Shown: positions 1 through 8,534, counted from the stretch's first letter. The stretch is DNA of 56,226 nucleotides from QHXW01 sp035297145 (GCA_035297145.1 DATGZN010000037.1:1-56226); one strand, 5' to 3'. Made by a program: numbers and translations. Notes: a model not told the origin generated them from the letters alone.

Positions 1-141
1 CCAAGTGTCAGTGCAACCTGGAAACAAGATCACGTGAGCGCACGGCAGCTCCTGGAAACCGTACTGGCGTGGGCGGCAGTGTTGGCGGTAGCCGGCGTGG
101 TGTTTGCGGGTCTCTACTTGGGGATTGCGTCGCTGGAATAA
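1..141 (+). CDS. C-terminal end of an unknown membrane protein (5' end outside the window)
   Basis: Frame 1 is open from the first base to the TAA at 139-141, giving 46 codons. The last 30 residues form one hydrophobic helix (roughly residues 20-43, rich in Ala, Val and Leu) ending in SLE, so the product is a membrane protein or a short membrane peptide. A GTG at 34 could be an internal start, which would make it a ~35-residue peptide. A stem-loop with a short T run follows 14 bases after the stop, which supports a real gene end. I do not recognise the family. Confidence 0.45.
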   Translation, partial: PSVSATWKQDHVSARQLLETVLAWAAVLAVAGVVFAGLYLGIASLE

Positions 142-155
142 AGACGTAAGATGCG

Positions 156-183
156 AGAGGGACGGAGGCGTCTGTCCCTCTTT
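156..183 (+). terminator. stem-loop terminator after the first gene
   Basis: The arms AGAGGGAC (156-163) and GTCCCTCT (174-181) pair perfectly over 8 bp around a 10-nt loop, and the run TTT follows. It lies just past the TAA at 139-141. The short T run makes it a modest rather than strong intrinsic terminator. The rest of the gap up to 326 shows nothing else I can name. Confidence 0.5.
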
Positions 184-326
184 GCCCACTGAAGTACGAT
201 TTAGCCGCTAACCTTCCGTCGCGGACTACGACGACGCCTTTCAGGTGTGATTTCCCAACAGAGAGCGAGAAATCCTCTGCTTGACGACGCTCTCGGTGGC
301 GTGTTTCACTGCAAGTTTGGCCTTAT

Positions 327-1745
327 ATGGCTGAGCGCAAGGCGAGTCGCCCGGTGTTTCCTTGGCTGTTGGCGGGCCTTTGGATGATATTTGTTCCGGG
401 ATTGGCCTCCGTCCAACCTGCTGCTGCGCAGGCGCGGGGCACGCCGAGCCCTCAGGCGTCGGGAACCATCCGTGGCACGGTGAAAGATCCCTCGGGATTG
501 GTAGTCGTGAGCGCGGTTGTCACGTTGGAACCTGCGGCATCCACAAGCCCGCGAACAACGATCACAGACGAAGCCGGATCTTTCCGCTTTTCCGGTGTGG
601 CGCCGGAAAATTACACGATCACGATCGCCGCCCTTGGATTCTCGGAATGGAAGTCGGGGAACGTGGTGGTCGGTTCGGGCGAGAATCAACCGGTTTCTGC
701 TGTCCTTCAGGTGGCCCCCGCATCCACCAAGATGGATGTTGGTCTTACGCAACATGAATTAGCGACCGAGCAACTGAAAGCCGAGGAGAAGCAGCGTCTG
801 CTCGGCGTGTTTCCGAACTACTTCATCAGTTATGAACCGAATGCGGCTCCACTGACTGCCGCGCAGAAATTTCAGCTTGGCTGGAAGACCATGTTTGATC
901 CGGTGACTATCGCATCCAGCGCGATCACCGCGGGAATCCAGCAAGCGCGGAACAGTTACCACGAGTTCGGGCAGGGGATGGAAGGCTACGGGAAGCGTTT
1001 TGGGGCCGACTACGTGGATGCGGTAAACGGCATCATCATTGGCGGCGTGCTCATGCAAGCGGTTTTTCATCAGGACCCACGGTACTTTTACAAGGGCACG
1101 GGCAGCGTCCGCAGGCGATTCCTCTATGCGATCGCGACCGCGTTCGTTTGCAAGGGTGATAACGGGCATTGGCAGCCGGACTATTCCGATGTTCTGGGTG
1201 GTCTGGCGGCCGGTGAGATCTCAACCCTGTACTATCCGGCCAGCTCGCGAACCGGACTGCGGCTATTTCATAACGTGCTACTCGGGTTTGGCGGCAGGGC
1301 GGCAGGCAATCTGGCGCAGGAGTTCGTCTTTCGCAAATTGACGACACACGTGCCGAAAACGGCGGCGAGGTTGATGCAACCGATGCTGCGTGAGGGAACG
1401 CCCGTATCGCTGATTTCGGTGGAAGACTTGAGTGCGAAGACGGCGGGGCCGATTGATTTTGTGCTGGCCCATGATATTGAGGTAAGCGGTGCGGTTGTGG
1501 CCACGGCCGGATCAAAAGCGTCGGGCGAGGTCAGCTACAATGGCGTGCAAATCGGCGATGGCGGGGCGATGCAGGTGGGACTCAAGGGTGTGCACCTCAA
1601 GGTTGGCAACACGGAGGTTCCGCTCAGAAGTAGTCAGAAACGAGGGAGCGACGGGGCGTTGGAGTACCATCGGCTGGAAGACTCGGGCAGGATCGCGATT
1701 GAGTTGTATGTGGGGGAAAACGTGGCGTTGAAGGCCGGGCAGTGA
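327..1745 (+). CDS. secreted carboxypeptidase-regulatory-like domain protein
   Basis: The 472-residue product begins with a signal peptide (about residues 1-35, hydrophobic stretch around FPWLLAGLWMIFVPGLAS, cleavage near AAAQA). A carboxypeptidase-regulatory-like beta-sandwich follows at about residues 46-130 (SGTIRGTVKDPSG, then DEAGSFRFSGVAPENYTI), a module common in acidobacterial envelope proteins. Residues ~150-345 hold a conserved-looking region (YFISYEPNAAPLTAAQKF, YGKRFGADYVDAVNG, VFHQDPRYFYKG). I know this arrangement from acidobacterial proteins of unknown function. The C-terminal ~110 residues look beta-rich. No catalytic motif is visible. An export and envelope role is inference from the signal and the surface-type domain. 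The ATG at 327 gives the signal peptide directly; no strong ribosome binding site is visible. Confidence 0.75.
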   Translation: MAERKASRPVFPWLLAGLWMIFVPGLASVQPAAAQARGTPSPQASGTIRGTVKDPSGLVVVSAVVTLEPAASTSPRTTITDEAGSFRFSGVAPENYTITIAALGFSEWKSGNVVVGSGENQPVSAVLQVAPASTKMDVGLTQHELATEQLKAEEKQRLLGVFPNYFISYEPNAAPLTAAQKFQLGWKTMFDPVTIASSAITAGIQQARNSYHEFGQGMEGYGKRFGADYVDAVNGIIIGGVLMQAVFHQDPRYFYKGTGSVRRRFLYAIATAFVCKGDNGHWQPDYSDVLGGLAAGEISTLYYPASSRTGLRLFHNVLLGFGGRAAGNLAQEFVFRKLTTHVPKTAARLMQPMLREGTPVSLISVEDLSAKTAGPIDFVLAHDIEVSGAVVATAGSKASGEVSYNGVQIGDGGAMQVGLKGVHLKVGNTEVPLRSSQKRGSDGALEYHRLEDSGRIAIELYVGENVALKAGQ

Positions 1746-1804
1746 GTTCGGTAGGTTCTGTGCCCCGGAGAGAAGAATGTACCTGTACTTCGCCTTGTGA
1801 GAAC

Positions 1805-2017
1805 TCAATCAATGCGGTTCTGTCGTTTTCTCTGTTCGTTCCGTTCACCGAGTAAAATGAAGATCCCGTTCGCCAGACACCCAAGGATTATGAAGAAGAA
1901 CGAGAGGCGAACCGAGACGCCGGTGATGAAGTGGAGTGCGACAGCCAAGGCAGTCACGAGCACGAACGCGAATGTGTATAAACGGCGACGCACCCGCGTT
2001 TTTGAAGAGTCATTCAC
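1805..2017 (-). CDS. small membrane protein, two predicted helices
   Basis: A 70-residue protein with two hydrophobic helices (about residues 13-32 and 36-56) and charged ends (KTRVRRR at the front, ERNEQRKRQNR at the back). It starts at GTG 2017, 19 bases after the stop of the agmatine deiminase gene on the same strand, so the two may be co-transcribed. I see no motif that gives a function. The charged cytosolic tails and tight position argue for a real gene, but the ribosome binding site is weak (AGGAC-like). Confidence 0.5.
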   Translation of the reverse strand: MNDSSKTRVRRRLYTFAFVLVTALAVALHFITGVSVRLSFFFIILGCLANGIFILLGERNEQRKRQNRID

Positions 2018-2036
2018 AGCAGCTTAGGTCCTGCAT

Positions 2037-3131
2037 TCATTCTCCCTCAGCCGGCTGCTGCTGGCTCAAACAATGCAGCGTGCCGAAGCCTAAGACCAGA
2101 TCGACGGCGTGGATGCCGACCACTTGGCGGTCCTTGAACAACTCGGCGAGGATGCCGAGGGCGATGCGGTCGTTGGGATCGTTGAAGGTGGGGACGAGGA
2201 CTGCCGAGTTCGCGATGTAGAAATTCGCGTAGCTGGCGGGGAGACGGTAGCCGTCGAAGAAGAGGGGCTGCGGCATGGGAAGGGCGACGATCTCCGGTCT
2301 TGAGCCGTCTTCGAGGCGGAGGTCCCGGATTCTTTCCCAATTCTCTTTCAGTGGCCGGTAATTCGCATCCTTGGGATTGTCCTCTTTAATCAGCACCACT
2401 GTTTTCGCGTTGACGAAGCGGCACAGGTCATCGATGTGGCCATGGGTATCGTCGCCGGCGATGCCTTTGCCGAGCCAGAAGATGTTGGTCACGCCCAGAT
2501 ATTCGCGCAGGGCGGTTTCAAATTGGTTACGGCCGAGGCCAGGGTTACGAATCTGTTTCGTTCGCGACAGGTAGCATTCCTCGGTGGTGATGAGGGTACC
2601 GCGGCCGTTGACTTCGATGCCGCCGCCTTCGAGGATGAACGGGCGTCTGTTCACTTGCGCGTCGAATAACGGCTTGCGGAGCACGCGGGCTGCGGTTTCG
2701 GGCACGCGGCGATCCTTTTGCCAGTCGGGATACTTGGCCCAGGCGTTGAAGTGGAAGTGCACAATGGCGGTTTCGAGCTTGCTGCCGATCGAGCGGCGGA
2801 CGAAGAGCGGGCCGCTATCGCGGGTCCATGAGCGGTTGGTGGGATGGACGATGAATTGGACGCGGCTGAGGTCGACACCGGGACGGCTCAGGTAGCGGCG
2901 GGCCTTCCTCTCCTCGAGCGCGGAATTGACCATCAGGCGCACGATTTCACCCGCTGTGATCTTGCGGATGATCTCGGTGTAGACCCAGCGAATGGTGTCG
3001 AGCTTGTCGGGCCAGTCGGTGGGGTGGTTGGGGCGCGCGAGCCAGGTGGCTTCGTGGGTTTCCCATTCGGCGGGCATGGAGTAACCGAGCGATGCGGGAG
3101 TCTCGACGGGTGCGGTGCGTGGAAGCGCCAT
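2037..3131 (-). CDS. aguA: agmatine deiminase
   Basis: The 364-residue protein belongs to the peptidyl-arginine-deiminase-like (PPAD) family. It should hydrolyse agmatine to N-carbamoylputrescine and ammonia in the cytoplasm. The family motifs are in order: WTRDSGP (102-108), EGGGIEVNG (168-176), GDDTHGHIDD (226-235, with the catalytic His/Asp pair) and the nucleophile Cys354 in GTLHCLSQQQP near the C-terminus. The length is normal. Genuine arginine-deiminating bacterial PPADs share most of these motifs, so substrate choice is not certain. The gene diverges from the DHS-like/ODC pair 84 bp away, a polyamine context that favours agmatine. N-carbamoylputrescine amidohydrolase (aguB) is not in the window. 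Confidence 0.9.
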   Translation of the reverse strand: MALPRTAPVETPASLGYSMPAEWETHEATWLARPNHPTDWPDKLDTIRWVYTEIIRKITAGEIVRLMVNSALEERKARRYLSRPGVDLSRVQFIVHPTNRSWTRDSGPLFVRRSIGSKLETAIVHFHFNAWAKYPDWQKDRRVPETAARVLRKPLFDAQVNRRPFILEGGGIEVNGRGTLITTEECYLSRTKQIRNPGLGRNQFETALREYLGVTNIFWLGKGIAGDDTHGHIDDLCRFVNAKTVVLIKEDNPKDANYRPLKENWERIRDLRLEDGSRPEIVALPMPQPLFFDGYRLPASYANFYIANSAVLVPTFNDPNDRIALGILAELFKDRQVVGIHAVDLVLGFGTLHCLSQQQPAEGE

Positions 3132-3215
3132 ACGTCGAGCATAATTGTGATCGCGAAATCTGTCTATTTCGGCCGGCGTGTTTTACAGTAGTAGAGAAAC
3201 TTTTCGACAGAAATC

Positions 3216-4424
3216 ATGGCCAAGACTACCAACCATCACCGCCGCTATCGCGAAGACATGTCCGAGATGCCGGACTGGATGAAGAAGAAAAAGTGCCCGA
3301 ATCGCGACAAGTACCTCGCGGGCAAACGCATCCTACCCAAGAACCTGACGGGCAAGGAAAAGCTCGCCGACATCATCGACAACGCGTTTCTGGCCTACAA
3401 TGGCGCGCGCCTGAGAGAGAGCTGCCAGCTCTTCACCGGGAAGATGCTGGAGCCGGATGTGACGATCGGGATGAGCCTTTCGGGCGCTTTGACGCCGGCG
3501 GGGCTGGGGTGCTCGTCGATTGTGCCGCTGATCAAGGCGGGCTTTGTCGACTGGATTGTCTCGACCGGCGCGATTCTCTACCACGACATGCATTTCGCGC
3601 TGAACTACCCGGTGCACTCCGGCAGTTTCAAGATGGACGACACAGCGCTGCGCGATAACGACATCGTGCGCGTCTACGACGTGTTGATGGGCTATAGCGA
3701 TTGCCTCATGGCGACCGACGAGATCCTGCGCAACATGCTCGTCCAGCCGGAATTTCAGAAAGAGATGGGGACGGCGGAGCTGCATCATCTGCTGGGGAAA
3801 TACGCGGCAGAATGGGAGCGCAAGGCGGGGCTGAAGGACGTTTCGGTGTTGGCCGCGGCTTATCGCGCGGGCGTGCCGTGCTACACGTCTTCGCCGGGCG
3901 ATTCGACGATCGGGATGAACGTGGCGGGTGTGGAGCTGCGCGGGAACAAGTTGCGGCTCAATCCGGCGATCGATGTCAACGAGACCACGGCGTACGTGCT
4001 GGCGGCCAAGCGCTCGGGTGGCAGGAGCGGCGTGGTGCTGTGGGGCGGCGGGAGTCCGAAGAATTTCATGCTGCAAACCGAGCCGCAGATTCAGGAAGTG
4101 CTGCGGATCAAGGAATTCGGCCAGGACTTTTTCCTGCAAGTGACCGACGCGCGGCCGGACACAGGCGGGTTGAGCGGCGCGACGCCGAGCGAAGCGGTGA
4201 GCTGGGGCAAGGTGGATCCGGACCGTCTGCCCGACGCTGTGGTGTGCTATACCGACACCACGATTGCCATGCCGCTGCTGACGAGCTACGCGCTTGCCCG
4301 CCACAAACCGCGCACGCTGCGGCGGCTGTACGATCAGCGCGAGAAGATGATGCAGGCGCTGACCAAGGAGTATTTCGCGCACAACAAGGTCACGATGCTC
4401 GACGGGTCGCGGCCGGCCGTCTGA
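3216..4424 (+). CDS. deoxyhypusine-synthase-like enzyme, probably polyamine aminobutyl/aminopropyl transfer
   Basis: A 402-residue member of the deoxyhypusine synthase (DHS) family, a little longer than archaeal/eukaryotic enzymes (~320-370). The NAD-binding region has GMSLSGALTPAGLG and STGAILYHDMHF (about 85-127), followed by SSPGDSTIGMN. The catalytic lysine that forms the imine intermediate is kept as Lys282 in WGGGSPKNF. Bacteria have no eIF5A, so the classic protein-modifying reaction is unlikely. The family is known to have been recruited for homospermidine synthesis in plants, and bacterial homologues are generally placed in polyamine metabolism. The next gene, an ornithine-type decarboxylase, starts 3 bases downstream, so the pair is surely one operon. 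The exact acceptor (putrescine or agmatine) cannot be read from the sequence. Confidence 0.85.
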   Translation: MAKTTNHHRRYREDMSEMPDWMKKKKCPNRDKYLAGKRILPKNLTGKEKLADIIDNAFLAYNGARLRESCQLFTGKMLEPDVTIGMSLSGALTPAGLGCSSIVPLIKAGFVDWIVSTGAILYHDMHFALNYPVHSGSFKMDDTALRDNDIVRVYDVLMGYSDCLMATDEILRNMLVQPEFQKEMGTAELHHLLGKYAAEWERKAGLKDVSVLAAAYRAGVPCYTSSPGDSTIGMNVAGVELRGNKLRLNPAIDVNETTAYVLAAKRSGGRSGVVLWGGGSPKNFMLQTEPQIQEVLRIKEFGQDFFLQVTDARPDTGGLSGATPSEAVSWGKVDPDRLPDAVVCYTDTTIAMPLLTSYALARHKPRTLRRLYDQREKMMQALTKEYFAHNKVTMLDGSRPAV

Positions 4425-4427
4425 CCG

Positions 4428-5564
4428 ATGACCAAGAAGAAACTGCTGGCCGCGGCGAAGCGGCATGGCACGCCGATCGTCGTGATCGATCACGAGGTCA
4501 TCCGCCGCAACTACGCGAGCTTCCGGCGCCACCTGCCAAAGGTGCAGGCGTACTATGCGGTGAAGGCCAATCCGGCGCCGGAGATTGTGCGCACGCTTTA
4601 CAAGGCAGGCGCGAGTTTTGATGTGGCGTCGCTGCCGGAGTTTCTGCTGGTGCACGAGAACATCGAACGGCTGCGTGCAAAAGCGCGGCAGGACTTCATC
4701 TGGGACAAAATCATTTACGCGAACCCCATCAAGCCGAAAGAGACGCTGGAGGCACTCGATCAATACAAACCGCTGCTGACTTATGACAATCGCGAGGAGC
4801 TGGCGAAAATCAAACGTTACGCGCCGCACGCGGGGCTGGTGCTACGGCTGCGCGTTCCCAACACGGGCTCGATGGTCGAGCTGTCATCCAAATTCGGCTG
4901 CGACACGGGCGAAGCGGTGGATCTGATCCTGGAGGCGTTCCGCATCGGGCTGGTGGTGGAGGGATTGAGTTTTCACGTGGGCAGCCAGTGCACGAATTTC
5001 GAGAATTTCGTGCAGGCGCTCAACATGGCGGCGGCGGTGATGCAAGAGGCGCGGTCACGCGGGCACGAGATCAAGATCCTCGACATCGGCGGCGGCTTTC
5101 CGGTTCATTATGACGAGCACGTCAAGCCGTTTGCCAGGCTCGCCGGGAAGATCAACACGGAGATCGACCGGCTATTCAGCAAAGACGTTGAGATTTTGGC
5201 GGAGCCCGGCCGGTTTCTGGTCGCCACGGCGGCGACGGCGATTGCGCGAGTCATCGGCAAAGCCGTGCGCGACGGCAAGACTTGTTACTACATCAACGAC
5301 AGCGTGTATCACACTTTCTCCGGCATCATCTTCGATCACTGCCAGTATCATGTCAAAGCATTTCGCAAAGGCGAGACCGAGATCGTCACGGTTTTTGGGC
5401 AGACATGTGATGGCATGGATACGATTTCGCAATCCGAGGAACTGCCGAGGCTGGAGATAGACGACCTGGTCTACTCAGAAGACATCGGCGCTTACAGCAA
5501 TGCGTCGGCTACGTGGTTCAACGGCTTTGCGCCGGCGCAAGTGGTACATGTAAACCAAGACTAA
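4428..5564 (+). CDS. ornithine/diaminopimelate-type PLP decarboxylase (fold III)
   Basis: A 378-residue alanine-racemase-fold (group IV) decarboxylase of the eukaryotic-type ornithine decarboxylase kind. The PLP lysine is Lys46 in YAVKANP. The glycine-rich phosphate site is seen at SFHVGSQC (181-188), with LDIGGGFPVHYDE and AEPGRFLV (258-265). The cross-subunit active-site Cys327 lies in GQTCDGMD, followed by YSEDIGAYSNASATWFNGF. These residues fit ODC or lysine/ornithine decarboxylase rather than LysA or carboxynorspermidine decarboxylase. It should make putrescine (or cadaverine). The tight coupling to the DHS-like gene suggests its diamine product feeds that enzyme; this is inference. Confidence 0.87.
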   Translation: MTKKKLLAAAKRHGTPIVVIDHEVIRRNYASFRRHLPKVQAYYAVKANPAPEIVRTLYKAGASFDVASLPEFLLVHENIERLRAKARQDFIWDKIIYANPIKPKETLEALDQYKPLLTYDNREELAKIKRYAPHAGLVLRLRVPNTGSMVELSSKFGCDTGEAVDLILEAFRIGLVVEGLSFHVGSQCTNFENFVQALNMAAAVMQEARSRGHEIKILDIGGGFPVHYDEHVKPFARLAGKINTEIDRLFSKDVEILAEPGRFLVATAATAIARVIGKAVRDGKTCYYINDSVYHTFSGIIFDHCQYHVKAFRKGETEIVTVFGQTCDGMDTISQSEELPRLEIDDLVYSEDIGAYSNASATWFNGFAPAQVVHVNQD

Positions 5565-5595
5565 GTAAGTTCTAAAATTTTACAACTCAAAGACC

Positions 5596-6594
5596 CTAAC
5601 GGCCATCAGTAAAAATGGCCTTGGGTAGCATAGCGTGCACGCCCTTCACGTGATCCACAACCTGAGTGACGTGCAAGTCAACGGCGGCACTCGTGAGCAT
5701 GTAGGCCTCGTCGCGGGACAGACCGCGTTCCGTCACGAGATAGTCGATCATCTCCTTGGTGGCCCGGTGCGCAGCCTCGTTGAGATCTTCATGCAGACCG
5801 ATGGTGATGTAGTGTGTGGGAGTTTCGGCGCGCGGCCAGCGGAGCTTCATGTCTTTGCGCACGGTAAGGCGGAAGACGCCGGTGAGGTTGGTTTCAATTG
5901 CTGTGATGCAGACTTCGCCGTCGCCTTGCGCGGCGTGGCCATCTCCCGCGGCAAACAGGGCTCCCGGCACTTGAACCGGCAGGTAGATCTTCGTGCCGGC
6001 TACAAGCCACTTGTTATCCATGTTGCCGCCATTGTAGGCCGGTGGTCCGCTGCTCAAGCGGCCCTCGGGTGGCGCAACGCCGAGAACACCGAAGAAAGGC
6101 CGCACGGGGATGCGGATGCCGGGAGCGAACTCGGCAACCTTGTTCTGGTCGTCCAGCCGCACCAGTTTCGAGCGCAAGTAGGGAAACTCCTCGGGCAGGG
6201 AACCGGCATCCGGCTCGATCATCATCCAGCCATACGGTGAGCGTAGGCGGATTTCGACAATCTCGATCTCGAGCACATCGCCAGGCATGGCGCCTTCAAC
6301 GGCAACGGGTCCTGTGAGAACGTGCGGTCCCGGGCCCTTGTCCTTGACCTTCGCTTCCACCTCTTTCAGTTCGCGCATGGGATCGTCGGGCGCGGCGCCG
6401 AGCTGCTCCAGTTCGTCGATGGCGCAGATCGTATCCATGGTCACCACGCCGCCGGACTTTACAGTGAGGACGGGCTTGGCGTCCGCGGCGAAGTAACCCC
6501 ATTGCACATTTGCCGGCGTGACGTGCAGCGTCTCCTGCGCCAGGGAGGCGGGAATCAATTGCACTGCGATCGAAAGAAATAGAATGGTTCGCAT
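5596..6594 (-). CDS. secreted acetamidase/formamidase family protein
   Basis: A 332-residue member of the FmdA/AmdA family, whose known members hydrolyse formamide or short amides to ammonia and the acid. A signal peptide is clear (MRTILFLSIAVQLIPASLAQ, cleavage near residue 19-20), so this copy should work in the periplasm, unlike the classic cytoplasmic enzymes. The family signature is visible: residues ~100-115 (GAMPGDVLEIEI), then GVLGVAPPEG, and the core GDGHAAQGDGEVC. The length is somewhat short of the ~400-residue formamidases but typical of the exported sub-family. The gene is convergent with the polyamine operon and divergent from the beta-propeller gene. Substrate unknown. Confidence 0.82.
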   Translation of the reverse strand: MRTILFLSIAVQLIPASLAQETLHVTPANVQWGYFAADAKPVLTVKSGGVVTMDTICAIDELEQLGAAPDDPMRELKEVEAKVKDKGPGPHVLTGPVAVEGAMPGDVLEIEIVEIRLRSPYGWMMIEPDAGSLPEEFPYLRSKLVRLDDQNKVAEFAPGIRIPVRPFFGVLGVAPPEGRLSSGPPAYNGGNMDNKWLVAGTKIYLPVQVPGALFAAGDGHAAQGDGEVCITAIETNLTGVFRLTVRKDMKLRWPRAETPTHYITIGLHEDLNEAAHRATKEMIDYLVTERGLSRDEAYMLTSAAVDLHVTQVVDHVKGVHAMLPKAIFTDGR

Positions 6595-6660
6595 AGTTTG
6601 GCAATGTTACAACGCTTTTGCACCTCCGTGTAATACACTGTTACGGACCCAGGAGGGATT

Positions 6661-7665
6661 GTGCGACTGAGCATTGTTACGTTTCTGTTTATGGCTGCGG
6701 CATTTGCAGCGGATGGTTATCATCGGATACAAAAAATCACTATTGGCGGTGAAGGCGGGTGGGACTATCTGATCGCTGATGGAGCCAGCGGCCGGGTATA
6801 TGTTTCCCACGGCACCGAGGTGGATGTTGTGGATACGAAGTCGAGTCAGGTGGTGGGAAAGATCACCGATCTCAAGGGCGTGCACGGGATCGCGCTGGCT
6901 CCGGAATTTGGGCGAGGCTTCATCAGTAACGGCCAGGCCGGCACGGTCACGATCTTCGATTTGAAAACGTTCAACAAGATCGGCCAGGACGTGCCGGCGG
7001 GCAAGAATCCCGATGCCATCATCTATGATCCGGGCTCGAAGCGAGTGTTCGCATTTAATGGGCGCAGCTCCGACGCGACGGCGATCGACGCCGAAAAGGG
7101 AACCGTGGCGGGTACTGTGGCCCTCGAAGGTAAGCCGGAATTCGCCGCGGCGGATGGCGCGGGTCACGTTTACGTCAATATCGAAGATACGAACAAAGTT
7201 TTCGACATTGATTCGCGAAAGCTCACGGTGGCGCATCGCTGGCCGCTGGCGCCCTGTGAATCGCCATCGGGCATGGCGATGGATCGAGCGCACCGGCGCA
7301 TCTTCGCGGGCTGCCACAACAAAATGATGGCGGTGATGGACGCGGATACAGGCAAAGTAGTGGCGACGCCGCCGATCGGAAATGGAATCGACGCCACCGC
7401 ATTCGATCCGGGCGCGGAACTTGTATTCAACTCATGCGGAGACGGCACGTTGAGCGTCATCCACGAAGACTCGCCGGATAATTACACGGTAGTGGAAAAC
7501 GCCACCACGCAAGCTGGAGCGAGGACCATGGCGCTCGATACCGAGACGCATCACGTGTATCTGGCGATCGCGGAATTCGAGCCTGCTCCTGAGCCGGCGC
7601 CAGGCGAGAGGCCACGGCGCAAGATGGTGGCGGGGACATTCGGACTTCTGGAGTTCGCAAAATAG
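6661..7665 (+). CDS. secreted YncE/YVTN-type beta-propeller protein
   Basis: The 334-residue product begins at GTG 6661, 5 bases after CAGGAGGG, which is a good ribosome binding site. A short signal peptide (residues ~1-16) is followed by repeated ~40-residue blades of the form (G)RVYVSHG..VDVVDTKSSQVVGKI, HGIALAPEFGRGFISNG..TVTIFDL and similar. This is the 40-residue YVTN family propeller. Such proteins are usually periplasmic and bind ligands or partners; none has an enzyme motif here. The C-terminal segment carries a Pro/Glu-rich insert (EPAPEPAPGERPRRK). Function unknown. Confidence 0.8.
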   Translation: MRLSIVTFLFMAAAFAADGYHRIQKITIGGEGGWDYLIADGASGRVYVSHGTEVDVVDTKSSQVVGKITDLKGVHGIALAPEFGRGFISNGQAGTVTIFDLKTFNKIGQDVPAGKNPDAIIYDPGSKRVFAFNGRSSDATAIDAEKGTVAGTVALEGKPEFAAADGAGHVYVNIEDTNKVFDIDSRKLTVAHRWPLAPCESPSGMAMDRAHRRIFAGCHNKMMAVMDADTGKVVATPPIGNGIDATAFDPGAELVFNSCGDGTLSVIHEDSPDNYTVVENATTQAGARTMALDTETHHVYLAIAEFEPAPEPAPGERPRRKMVAGTFGLLEFAK

Positions 7666-7753
7666 CCGAGCCGGACGCTGCGTGTTTTGACGAAATCGCG
7701 CAAATTGGCGCAGTAGTACGGTTGGCGAAAGACCATTCATTTATTGAAGTGGT

Positions 7754-7783
7754 TTGACTTGTCAGTTCTTGCGCTGCTGGATA
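7754..7783 (+). promoter_or_regulatory. possible sigma-70 promoter for the 55-residue membrane peptide
   Basis: TTGACT (7754-7759) and TGGATA (7778-7783) are spaced by 18 bp and lie about 40 bp before the start at 7824. The -35 box is good and the -10 box poor, so this is only a candidate. Confidence 0.3.
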
Positions 7784-7823
7784 GCGGCGTGCCCTGTTTC
7801 AAGTTGGTGAAGGAGGTTGAAAC

Positions 7824-7991
7824 ATGGCACTGCTTGAAGGGAAAGCCGGCCGCGTTCCTCCGGCGACCGCACCTTTCCATCACGCCTACTACTTTGCGAC
7901 AGAGCTGAGTGTGTGGGCCCCGCTTCTCACGTTGCTCGCGCTTACCGTGATTGCCGGCTGTATTTTGTGGTCGAAAGTTGGCGGCTACTGA
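7824..7991 (+). CDS. 55-residue single-helix membrane peptide
   Basis: The frame runs from ATG 7824 to TGA 7989-7991. A near-perfect ribosome binding site AAGGAGG sits at 7810-7816, with 7 bases to the start, which is the strongest in this part of the window. The product has a polar front (residues 1-26, including HHAYYF) and one transmembrane helix (about residues 29-50, WAPLLTLLALTVIAGCILW), ending in KVGGY. I do not recognise it. The excellent ribosome binding site and clean topology make it a convincing small gene. It is convergent with the DsbA-like gene, whose stop lies 6 bases away. Confidence 0.7.
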   Translation: MALLEGKAGRVPPATAPFHHAYYFATELSVWAPLLTLLALTVIAGCILWSKVGGY

Positions 7992-7997
7992 GCCAGC

Positions 7998-8534
7998 TCA
8001 CTGGGTCAAGGCTCCGAGCAGAATATCGCGGTCCCAAGGGCCGTCGTGCCGCACGCCATTAAGGAACAGTCCGGGAGTTTTGTAGACGCCATTTTGGACG
8101 CCGCGGCGAAAATCTTCGCGGACGCGATCCTCGTATACCCTTTTCTTTAATTCGCGGCTGAACCGGTCGGTATCCAACCCTAAGTTCCCCGCGTAGGCCA
8201 GCAGGTTCTTGCGCTTGAGCGCGTTTTGATTCTGGAACAAGAGATCGTGCATCTCCCAAAAGCGGCCTTGCGTGCCGGCGGCCTCGGCAGCTTCCGCGGC
8301 TTCCTGCGCCTCGGGGTGAATCCCGCCCAAAGGATAGTGCCGGTAGACGATGCGCAGCCGCTCCCCGAGCGTCGTCTGCAATTCGTGAATTATGGAGAAC
8401 AACCGGCCGCAGTCCGGGCACTCGTAGTCGCCGTACTCGACCAGCGTGAAAGGCGCGGATTCCGTGCCGTAGACGTGATCTTCAGCGTGGATGGGCAACA
8501 GTAATCGTGTGGTATCCAACGGTTCCGCGGTCAT
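7998..8534 (-). CDS. DsbA-family thioredoxin-fold protein (cytoplasmic)
   Basis: A 178-residue DsbA-like/Thioredoxin_4 protein. The redox motif is Cys39-Pro-Asp-Cys42 in GDYECPDCGRLF, the inserted helical domain follows (about 70-140), and the cis-proline loop is KTPGLFLNG near residue 156. No signal peptide is seen, so a cytoplasmic disulfide/thiol role is likely. Closely similar domains occur fused to the C-terminus of NhaA antiporters in other bacteria, but no antiporter is present here. The unusual CPDC dipeptide (rather than CPHC or CPYC) means redox strength cannot be guessed. Confidence 0.85.
   Translation of the reverse strand: MTAEPLDTTRLLLPIHAEDHVYGTESAPFTLVEYGDYECPDCGRLFSIIHELQTTLGERLRIVYRHYPLGGIHPEAQEAAEAAEAAGTQGRFWEMHDLLFQNQNALKRKNLLAYAGNLGLDTDRFSRELKKRVYEDRVREDFRRGVQNGVYKTPGLFLNGVRHDGPWDRDILLGALTQ

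Noticed and set aside
3333..4829. A 498-residue minus-strand frame across the DHS-like and ODC genes
   Set aside because: Shadow of two clearly functional genes; His/Arg-rich composition typical of antisense GC-rich frames.
5565..5595. Possible terminator between the convergent ODC and formamidase-family genes
   Set aside because: AT-rich but with no stem that pairs over more than four bases.
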